Translations under genes and position numbers: made by a program
In this document: positions 4,751 to 10,683 of the stretch, one piece after another
Position numbering within the stretch: the stretch's first letter is position 1
How the letters are laid out: each line of letters starts with the position of its first letter
Source: Anaerolineaceae bacterium
GTDB taxonomy: Bacteria > Chloroflexota > Anaerolineae > Anaerolineales > Anaerolineaceae
NCBI GenBank assembly: GCA_028699715.1
Contig: JAQVUC010000015.1
Span: forward strand, 1 to 10,683
Length of the DNA stretch: 10,683 nucleotides
Reading direction: 5' to 3'
Notes under the pieces: model-generated
What the model saw: only the letters and a program-made list of their open reading frames with translations
Databases searched by the model: none
Told to the model about the DNA's origin: nothing

Positions 4751-6965
4751 GCGATCAGACGAACTGAGGATCTGCCCACACTGCGGCCAGGAAAACTCGC
4801 CTCAAACCTTACGCTGTATCCGCTGCGGTCAGGAACTGGAAGATTTGTTCCAATTCGATGGACTTGGAAGCTCAGACACACAGTTTGAGGGGGAAGCAGA
4901 AACACCACTTGAACCAATGTCTGATCTTTTAGCCTCACTGGATGAAGATCCCCTTTTAGGAGATAGGCAAGATAAAGAAGATGAACCTTCAGGGGGATCA
5001 GAATCTTCGGAAGACGAAGAAAATGACCAAAACCAGGTTGGTTTTGACAAGCCGATCCCGGATTGGTTGGAAAAGGTCCGTCAGCGCGCCCAGGAAGAAA
5101 ACGCCGGCGGAGAACTGGCCCAAGGTGGTCAGGCTATTGACCAACTGCGTTCCTCGGATGAACGCAAGCAGGTGGACGCGGCTTTTGATGAAATCATGCG
5201 GCGCATACGGGAACAATCTGAGCGCGAAAAGGCTCGTTTGTCGCGCCGGGTCGAATCTGATTTGGTAGATGAAAATGGAGACCCTGAATGGCTGCGCCGG
5301 ATCCGCGCTTTACAGCCGCGTAAAGAAGAAGAAGATACCAAAGAACTAAATTTTGGCGGTTCTTCTCAGGATACCTTCTTTGATGATTGGACCGACGATG
5401 AATTAGAGGAGCTTCTACAAAAAGAGATAAGTCAATATCAAGCGCAGTCAGACGAGACCACTGAAAATGCTGTGGAACAGAAAGAAACTGAACCAAGCGA
5501 GAGTCTGATTGTCCCACCTGTCCTGGAAACGAAAGAAGTTACGCCGGATGAGGACGAGGACTTACCTGTGGAGTCGGAATCTCTTGAAGATGAAGCCGCC
5601 GGTTTGCTTGCTGCCGCGGATGAAAGCACTCCTGAGGATGATTTTCACAATATTCCTGATGATGAATTTTATGAAGGCGAAGCGCTTGAGGAGGTGGAGC
5701 CTTTAGAACCCCAGGCTTTCCCACCCGAACCGGTTCAGGAAGAGGAAATTCAAACGGAAGACTCTCCTGAAGACCTGGGAGAGCCCTCAGACCAAACAGA
5801 TTCTCTAGAAAACGAAAGCTCAGAACAAGAGTTGACAACGGAAGCTTTGGAGCCTGAGGACGAAGGCCAAGCCAAAGAAGCTGAAATAAATTTGTCTGAG
5901 GTTCAGGAACCAGAAATTAATTTGGCGGAAACTAGTGTTCAGGAGAGTGAAACAGAAAGCGCTGAAGCCCAGGAAGTAGAACCTGATGCGAAAGAGCCTG
6001 AAGCGGAAGAGGAAACGCAAGCCGATGAAAGTTTGAATTTGGATGAACCCGTTTCAACTGAAGACGTCTTGCCTGATTTGCTCTTGCTGCGCGATCAGCG
6101 GGAACGAGCCAAAACTCTGAGCAATATCATCGGTCAGGAAGGCAAGCGTACCATTTCTGTTCTTCACGAGGATGTGAAGCAGAACAAATTTGGTCGGCTC
6201 GTGCTGGCGCTTTTATTGCTGGCTGGAATCATTGTTTCCTTGCTGTTTGGCCCTGGTGCGCAGGCGGAGCTGCCCTTAACGCCTCACGCCATAGCCTTCG
6301 TTGATACCCTGAACACGATCAAAACCGGCGAGAAGGTCCTGATCGTATTGGATTACCAGGCTGGAACAAGTTATGAAATTGAAGCCTTAAGCCGACCGGT
6401 TCTGAAGACATTAGATGAAAAAGGGGCTGAAATTCAGCTTGTCACGGCACAGCCTGCGGACCTGTGGTTAGGCAGATTATTGTTAGATGCTGAGGGTCTG
6501 CAAAAAGACTTGAAAATTGAATTTATACCAGGTGGAAAATTGGGGTTCCTGTCCCTGGCAGCTGGCGCGCAGCCGGAATGGGGCAGCCTGCCGCTTGACC
6601 AGGCTTTGGCAGGAGTTGGGAACCCGCTGGCAGAGATGGATCAGGTCATCCTGATCAGTGATTCAGCTGAATTTGTGCGTGCCTGGTTGGAGCAGGTTCA
6701 ACCCTGGAATCCTAGCATCGAGACTTCCGCCATCAGCACTGCCGCATCTTCGGCTCTGCTCTTACCATATTTTGAATCCGGTCAGTTGCAAGGCTTTGTG
6801 GCGGGCATACCTGACAGCCAGGTTTTGTCTCTTGAGACCAATTTGGTCCTCAACCAGAGAGCCTGGCAAGCCGGCATGATGATCATGATCATCATTTTAT
6901 TGTTGGGTATGATCATGAAGGCAGATGATGATTCCCAGAAAAAACAAGGGGAGGTCATCCAATGA
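4743..6965 (+). CDS. Zinc-ribbon protein with long acidic region and two TM segments flanking an extracytoplasmic domain
   Basis: The 740-residue protein has several parts. (1) A zinc ribbon, CPHC at 11-14 and CIRC at 25-28. (2) A long, strongly acidic, probably disordered region (about 30-450), very rich in Glu, Asp, Ser and Pro. (3) A TM helix at about 486-506, preceded by KQNKFGR. (4) An extracytoplasmic alpha/beta domain of about 200 residues, starting near TGEKVLIVLDYQAG and ending near GQLQGFVAGIPDS. (5) A TM helix at about 710-727 with a short charged tail. Basic residues next to both helices place the ribbon and acidic arm in the cytoplasm. Two copies of a short motif, PDWLEKVR at 106-113 and PEWLRRIR at 181-188, stand out in the acidic arm as likely docking or helix motifs. 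The ATG overlaps the previous gene by eight bases and the stop overlaps the next start (ATGA). No enzyme signature is visible. A tethering or recruitment role in a membrane complex is my inference. Confidence 0.8.
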   Translation: MSERSDELRICPHCGQENSPQTLRCIRCGQELEDLFQFDGLGSSDTQFEGEAETPLEPMSDLLASLDEDPLLGDRQDKEDEPSGGSESSEDEENDQNQVGFDKPIPDWLEKVRQRAQEENAGGELAQGGQAIDQLRSSDERKQVDAAFDEIMRRIREQSEREKARLSRRVESDLVDENGDPEWLRRIRALQPRKEEEDTKELNFGGSSQDTFFDDWTDDELEELLQKEISQYQAQSDETTENAVEQKETEPSESLIVPPVLETKEVTPDEDEDLPVESESLEDEAAGLLAAADESTPEDDFHNIPDDEFYEGEALEEVEPLEPQAFPPEPVQEEEIQTEDSPEDLGEPSDQTDSLENESSEQELTTEALEPEDEGQAKEAEINLSEVQEPEINLAETSVQESETESAEAQEVEPDAKEPEAEEETQADESLNLDEPVSTEDVLPDLLLLRDQRERAKTLSNIIGQEGKRTISVLHEDVKQNKFGRLVLALLLLAGIIVSLLFGPGAQAELPLTPHAIAFVDTLNTIKTGEKVLIVLDYQAGTSYEIEALSRPVLKTLDEKGAEIQLVTAQPADLWLGRLLLDAEGLQKDLKIEFIPGGKLGFLSLAAGAQPEWGSLPLDQALAGVGNPLAEMDQVILISDSAEFVRAWLEQVQPWNPSIETSAISTAASSALLLPYFESGQLQGFVAGIPDSQVLSLETNLVLNQRAWQAGMMIMIIILLLGMIMKADDDSQKKQGEVIQ
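6876..6895. repeat. Perfect 20-bp palindrome within the last TM segment of the zinc-ribbon gene
   Basis: ATGATGATCA followed directly by its reverse complement TGATCATCAT makes a 20-bp palindrome with no spacer. A further ATGATCAT lies at 6909-6916. The bases encode MMIMIII of the C-terminal membrane helix, so Met (ATG) and Ile (ATC/ATT) codon use may fully account for it. A regulatory or structural role is only a possibility. Confidence 0.6.
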
Positions 6966-7639
6966 CCTTATCTGAGTTGCTGTACGCGCTGCTTGGCACT
7001 GCTTTAAGCCTGATGGTTTTCAGCTATTTGCTGGGTGATAATTTGTTCTTTGGGATCGCGATGTATATCCTGGTAGGGATGACAGCTGGATACGCGGCGG
7101 CTGTCTTGATCACAAAAGTGATTTTGCCCATGTTGATCAATCCGTTGGCGGAGCTCCCGGCTACCTCAGCTTTGCTTGGGCTGGTGCCTTTGCTGCTTTC
7201 CATCCTATTGATTTGGATGTTTTTCAAGAAATCAGCCCGGATCTCCGGCATAGCGCTTGGGTTCCTGGGTGGTGTGCTGGCTGCTTTTGCTGTTGTGGGC
7301 GTAACCCGGGGAACTCTGACACCGCAGTTGTTATCTATAGTGGACGCTTTTGACCCGGCTTTGATGACACAAGCAGGTTACCCAAATTGGATGAATATTT
7401 TCAGCGCCTTTTTGATGCTCTTCGGCGTTTTAGCAGTTTTATTTGTTTTCCATCATCGGGAAAAATTCCAGACCCTATCTTCAGGGTCGCAAACCTGGCT
7501 GGATGGTTTGACTGGGGCTGGTCAGGTATTTATCGGCATCACATTTGGAGCCTTGTTTGTCGGTTTGTTCAGCTCCGGTCTGACCGCGTTGATCTTCTCG
7601 GTCAGCCAAATAATCGACTTTATCAAGTTGTGGTTATAG
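6962..7639 (+). CDS. Second polytopic membrane protein, about six TM segments, unknown function
   Basis: This is a 225-residue hydrophobic protein. Likely membrane segments lie at about residues 4-24, 29-52, 68-88, 93-115, 142-163 and 184-212. The loop between the third and fourth segments (FKKSAR) and the one after the fifth (HHREKF) are basic and probably cytoplasmic. A Gly-rich stretch, GIALGFLGGVLAAFAVVG, forms the fourth segment, and GITFGALFVGLFSSG lies in the sixth. I recognise no named family. AGGGGAGG at 6947-6954 is an excellent ribosome site, and the ATGA overlap couples it to the zinc-ribbon gene. The gap to the MutL-like gene is seven bases. Together with the other six-TM protein of this operon it could form the membrane core of the proposed complex; that is inference from gene order alone. 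Confidence 0.82.
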   Translation: MTLSELLYALLGTALSLMVFSYLLGDNLFFGIAMYILVGMTAGYAAAVLITKVILPMLINPLAELPATSALLGLVPLLLSILLIWMFFKKSARISGIALGFLGGVLAAFAVVGVTRGTLTPQLLSIVDAFDPALMTQAGYPNWMNIFSAFLMLFGVLAVLFVFHHREKFQTLSSGSQTWLDGLTGAGQVFIGITFGALFVGLFSSGLTALIFSVSQIIDFIKLWL

Positions 7640-7646
7640 AGGAATC

Positions 7647-9347
7647 GTGGTTTCAACCTATCTTGGCATTGAATTAGCTGCACAAAGGACCAGAGCCTGG
7701 CTTTTTGACAACGAGTCCGGGGTTTTTCAGTTGAAAGCTCAGGTTGACGAGCCTGACTATGGTGATAAGCGCGAGATGATCCACCAGGTCCTGAGAGAGC
7801 TTGAAAAAAGCAGTGGACAGCGGCTGCATACAAAGCACGGCAAGTTGTTTGATATCAATAAAGACAAAAATTCCTCTGGTTTGAAAGGTGTGGGGATCAG
7901 CTACAGCATGGGGAAACCAATCCGCGCAACCATTATCGGGGTTTCTGAAAAGTTTTCCCTGGCTCCGCTGAGACGCTTGCTGCAATTTTTTAATGTTGAA
8001 ATCGTGCTTGAACTCGATTTACAAAAAGAACCCAATGTTTCCAATCAGTTGGAAACGTTGATCAGCACAGCTTATGACCTGGTCGTTCTGGCTGGTGGCG
8101 TAGACGCCGGACCTGAAAAAGCTCTCCGGGCTGTCATTAACAACCTTCGCCTGGTGGCACAGCTGCGGGGGAAAACCAACCGGCCACAGATTGTTTACGC
8201 TGGCAACAAAGAATTGGCTGATTATGCCAAACTGGAGATCGAAATCGAGGACGACCTGCATCTTGCCGGCAACATTCAACCAGAAAGTGGTCGTGAGGAT
8301 CTTTCTTTTGCCTTTAATGCTGTCCTGAAAGCTATCCAACGCGTGCGCATCAAAGAATTTCCAGAATTTGAAGACTTTTCAGGCGACCCCGATATTCGCT
8401 TTCTACCTTCAGAATTTGGCAGGGGACGGATAGACCACTGGCTGGAACAAACACAAATAAATGGCAAGGGCTTGCTGCACATTCACCTGGAGCCAGACCA
8501 CGGACATATTCTGGCGGTCAGAGATGGATTGAGGATGGGCTTGTGGCAGGCGAACGACCTTGATCAAATCCCTATAGAGGCTCTAAAATCGTTAATTAAC
8601 CTTCCGGTCAGCGATTTCAATTTGACCTCCTATATCAGAAACAAACAACTCCATCCTGGCTTTGTTCCCGTAACGATTGAGGATCTAAATATCGAATTTG
8701 CCCTGACCAGTTACCGGATCCGTAAGCTTTTGGAAGGGCTATCCGGGCTTTACGATCAGTTCCTTTACAGCCCCGAGCAAGGTTTGGTCGACAATTATGA
8801 GCCTATTTTGTTGAGCGGTAGCAGCCTGACCAAATTTCTGCCACTTCGACACAGTTTTATGGCCGCCCTGGATCAAATCCTGCCCAGGGGGATCACCACT
8901 ATTGTGCTGGATGAATTTCAACTGATGGGCACTTTGGGCATCCTGGCGGAATTTGACAACATGCTCCCCACCCAACTTGTGGATAGCGACGCCTTCACAA
9001 GTTTGGCTACGGTAATCAATGTGGTCAGTCCAAACGCTTTCAGGCGTATTGTCCTGAGAGTGGAAGTGGACGAAGGGGATAAAGGCTATCGGCAGCATCA
9101 TCAAATCCATCAATCTGAGCTTAAGCGCCTGGAGACCATGAACAACCATGAAATCAGGGTCTACCTGGCACCGGAAAGGGATACGGATGTAGGCATGGGC
9201 ATGCCGGGTCTGGGCGGATGGGTAAACACCACTTCCTCAAGCTTAGGGATCATTATTGACGCACGCGGCCGACCGCTTCGTTTGCCCACAGATGAAAAAG
9301 ACCGCCAGGAATTATGGCATGACTGGCTTTGGGAGATGGGCGTATGA
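7647..9347 (+). CDS. MutL/GlmL-like actin-fold protein with degenerate nucleotide-binding motifs
   Basis: The 566-residue protein resembles the MutL (GlmL) family, actin/Hsp70-fold proteins first named from glutamate mutase gene clusters of anaerobes. Recognisable landmarks are VVLAGGVDAG at 146-155 (phosphate-2-like), QIVYAGN near 181-187 and ILLSGSSLT near 387-395 (adenosine motif position). It also has the stretch from ALDQILPRG to MGTLGIL, and LGIIIDARGRPL near 533-544. The phosphate-1 loop is changed: where relatives have a D-I-G-S-T-T-T-K type motif, this protein has GIELAAQRTR at 7-16, lacking the Asp, Gly and Thr that grip phosphate. The usual SGG of the adenosine motif is SGS. ATP hydrolysis may therefore be lost or altered. 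No glmS, glmE or B12-mutase genes are in the window, so automatic naming as a glutamate mutase subunit would probably mislead. The GTG start has AGAGGA at 7638-7643, slightly close. The stop overlaps the next start as ATGA. Confidence 0.78.
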   Translation: MVSTYLGIELAAQRTRAWLFDNESGVFQLKAQVDEPDYGDKREMIHQVLRELEKSSGQRLHTKHGKLFDINKDKNSSGLKGVGISYSMGKPIRATIIGVSEKFSLAPLRRLLQFFNVEIVLELDLQKEPNVSNQLETLISTAYDLVVLAGGVDAGPEKALRAVINNLRLVAQLRGKTNRPQIVYAGNKELADYAKLEIEIEDDLHLAGNIQPESGREDLSFAFNAVLKAIQRVRIKEFPEFEDFSGDPDIRFLPSEFGRGRIDHWLEQTQINGKGLLHIHLEPDHGHILAVRDGLRMGLWQANDLDQIPIEALKSLINLPVSDFNLTSYIRNKQLHPGFVPVTIEDLNIEFALTSYRIRKLLEGLSGLYDQFLYSPEQGLVDNYEPILLSGSSLTKFLPLRHSFMAALDQILPRGITTIVLDEFQLMGTLGILAEFDNMLPTQLVDSDAFTSLATVINVVSPNAFRRIVLRVEVDEGDKGYRQHHQIHQSELKRLETMNNHEIRVYLAPERDTDVGMGMPGLGGWVNTTSSSLGIIIDARGRPLRLPTDEKDRQELWHDWLWEMGV

Positions 9348-10384
9348 CCAACAAGCAAGCCCTCCTGCAGAATAACTGCTTTCTCCGTCAAACGGTCACT
9401 TTGCCTGTGCCGGGTAAAGTTGCGGTTCATCTGGGGCAGGAAGTCAAAGCGGGAGATCTGATCGCGGAGGCAATTTTGCCAGCCAGATTCCAGGTTTTTG
9501 ATGTGCTCAATCACTTCCGCATCAAAGAGTCCAAATTGGAAGGCAGCATCAAACGGCTTGCCCAGGAAGAGGTCCACCGAGGCGATGTGATCGCTCGAAA
9601 ACCAGGTTTGATCTCACGTCTTTTCAGGGCTCCGGAAGATGGCCGGGTTGTGGCTGTCCGTGATGGCCGGGTCACACTGGCGATGGGTGAGAAGAGTATC
9701 ACGGCCCATAGTCCCATCAACGGCGTGGTGGCGCAGCTTTTTGCGGGTCTTGGTGCTGAAATTATGATTCGCGGTAAGAGTATCCGCGGCGCCTGGGGAA
9801 ACGGGCAGTTTGGCTCAGGTACACTTATCTACCTTGAAAATCTTGACGAAATTGGGACTGAGGGATTCACAGGCAAAATTGTTTTTCTGGATGAGATCCT
9901 CTCTGCGGATCAGATTGAGAAATTGACCAAAGCTAAAATCGGCGGTTTGATTGTGCCTGCCTTGAACCCTCTCGAATACAGTAAATTTTCTCAAGTTCCC
10001 TTCCCGTTGATGAGCCTGGCTGGTTTTGGCGAAACGAAAACGCCTCTGCCTATTCAGGAAAAACTAGCCGAATTTTTTGATCAGGAAATTTACCTCCTGA
10101 CTCGTGAACCCTTGCCTTTTCAAGCCGTCTATCCGGAACTGTTTTTGCCTGTAGTTGATTTTAAGACCCCGGAACTGTTTGCAGAAACTGAAAACTGGGG
10201 ATTAGGCAGCACTGTTCAGCTGCTTGGAATGCCTTATTTTGGCACGGTTGGCAAGATCGTTGAATTACCTGATGAAGAAGAACGCCTGGCAAGTGGTGTT
10301 AGCAGCCGTATCGCGGTGGTTGAAAGGGACGACGGAACCTTGATCCGGGTGCCTTTAAATAATTTTGAGGTTTTAAAAGCTTAG
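9344..10384 (+). CDS. Barrel-sandwich and KOW-like beta-barrel protein of unknown function
   Basis: The 346-residue, apparently soluble protein lacks a signal peptide or membrane segment. Its N-terminal third looks like a barrel-sandwich hybrid of the biotinyl/lipoyl type (VPGKVAVHLGQEVKAGDLIAEA near 18-39). A second such unit follows, with two DGRV turns (EDGRVVAVRDGRVTLA near 98-113), then a conserved-looking RGAWGNGQFGSGTL. The biotin or lipoate attachment motif (EAMKM or a DK turn) is absent, so it is unlikely to carry a cofactor. The C-terminus (about 285-346) resembles a KOW/SH3-like barrel: LGMPYFGTVGKIVEL, then VVERDDGTLIRVPLNNFEVL. The middle has no recognised fold signature. The frame is also open to a TTG at 9329, but ATG 9344 is preferred because it makes the typical ATGA overlap and follows GGGAGATGGG. 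I recall similar WGNG proteins beside MutL-like genes in Chloroflexota, unverified. It is probably a partner or adaptor of the MutL-like protein. Confidence 0.75.
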   Translation: MTNKQALLQNNCFLRQTVTLPVPGKVAVHLGQEVKAGDLIAEAILPARFQVFDVLNHFRIKESKLEGSIKRLAQEEVHRGDVIARKPGLISRLFRAPEDGRVVAVRDGRVTLAMGEKSITAHSPINGVVAQLFAGLGAEIMIRGKSIRGAWGNGQFGSGTLIYLENLDEIGTEGFTGKIVFLDEILSADQIEKLTKAKIGGLIVPALNPLEYSKFSQVPFPLMSLAGFGETKTPLPIQEKLAEFFDQEIYLLTREPLPFQAVYPELFLPVVDFKTPELFAETENWGLGSTVQLLGMPYFGTVGKIVELPDEEERLASGVSSRIAVVERDDGTLIRVPLNNFEVLKA

Positions 10385-10683
10385 TTATCTTCAGAGAGTT
10401 TTTCCAGGAATTGGGCGGTTGACCAGCCCACCGTCCCATCGCTCAACTCGATCTTTTCCCAATTGATGCCCTGTTCACTGATACTTTCTCCAAGAATAAT
10501 CACTTCCGTACCGTAATTTAAGTAAGCCAGGATCAGGGCGGCTGTGTCTGGATTTTCACGCACCACCAAACCGCTTTCAGCGATTACCCGGGCCATTTGG
10601 ACAGCCAGGGTTGGAACCTCAGTCGGTTCAGGTGTATCAGAGGGAAGAGCGGTTTCTGTCGGCGGGGTGGTTGGGCTTGGTTC
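10381..10683 (-). CDS. SH3b-domain protein with Pro/Thr-rich linker (N-terminus beyond window edge)
   Basis: Read on the minus strand, the frame is open from the right edge to TAA at 10383-10381, giving 100 visible residues. The first 29 or so form a low-complexity Pro/Thr/Glu linker (EPSPTTPPTETALP, TPEPTEVPT), as found between a signal or lipoprotein anchor and a surface domain. The rest is a bacterial SH3 domain. It begins ARVIAESGLVVRENPDTAA, followed by GTEVIILGES, WEKIELSDGTVGW and QFL, matching the usual GLNVRxGP, GTxVxVL, WxKVxLxDGxxGWV pattern. An internal ATG at 10596-10594 exists but falls at the edge of the domain and is unlikely to be the start, since the linker reads through it. 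The domain often binds peptidoglycan or other cell-wall ligands. The stop codon overlaps that of the convergent operon gene. Confidence 0.85.
   Translation of the reverse strand, partial: EPSPTTPPTETALPSDTPEPTEVPTLAVQMARVIAESGLVVRENPDTAALILAYLNYGTEVIILGESISEQGINWEKIELSDGTVGWSTAQFLEKLSEDN

Noticed and set aside
7470..7489. Inverted repeat GACCCT/AGGGTC with a 6-base loop inside the second polytopic gene
   Set aside because: It is internal to a well-supported coding region and has no T-run, so it is not a terminator; a 6-bp stem is expected by chance.
7647..9347. Naming this gene as a functional glutamate mutase accessory subunit (glmL/mutL)
   Set aside because: No mutase subunit genes are nearby and the nucleotide-binding loop is altered, so only family resemblance is claimed. 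It also has nothing to do with the DNA mismatch-repair MutL.
9638..9676. Direct repeat GATGGCCGGGT, two copies 24 bases apart
   Set aside because: It encodes two DGRV turns of a beta-barrel and is explained by the protein sequence rather than a DNA-level element.

Overview
The window looks like chromosomal DNA of an uncultured or little-studied bacterium of moderate GC content, most likely a Chloroflexota member of class Anaerolineae. This rests mainly on recognition of family resemblance: a DUF6754-like membrane protein, a divergent MutL/GlmL-like actin-fold protein and a WGNG/KOW-type protein sit in one gene string. I know such genes as typical of that group. No rRNA or tRNA is present to confirm it.

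The left third (1-3180) holds ordinary metabolic genes, all on the + strand. They are the tail of an unidentified gene, a dCMP deaminase (thymidylate precursor supply), proC (last step of proline synthesis) and a dihydrolipoyl dehydrogenase. A clear intrinsic terminator at 3152-3180 closes this part.

A strong extended -10 element follows at 3214-3222. It opens a long + strand run (3229-10384) of tightly packed genes: a possible 49-codon leaderless small ORF, a DUF6754-like protein with two terminal membrane segments, a roughly 6-TM protein, a 740-residue zinc-ribbon/acidic/two-TM protein, a second roughly 6-TM protein, a 566-residue MutL-like actin-fold protein with a degenerate nucleotide site, and a 346-residue barrel-sandwich/KOW-like protein. 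Five junctions among the six main genes are overlaps or gaps of a few bases (4-nt overlap, 8-nt overlap, ATGA, 7-nt gap, ATGA). The proteins are therefore probably made together and may form one membrane-associated assembly. Its function is unknown, and this is the candidate undescribed system of the window.

On the right edge a convergent gene (10381-10683, - strand, running off the window) encodes a Pro/Thr-rich linker followed by an SH3b domain. Its stop codon overlaps the stop codon of the last operon gene. I saw no mobile elements, CRISPR arrays or structural RNA genes.
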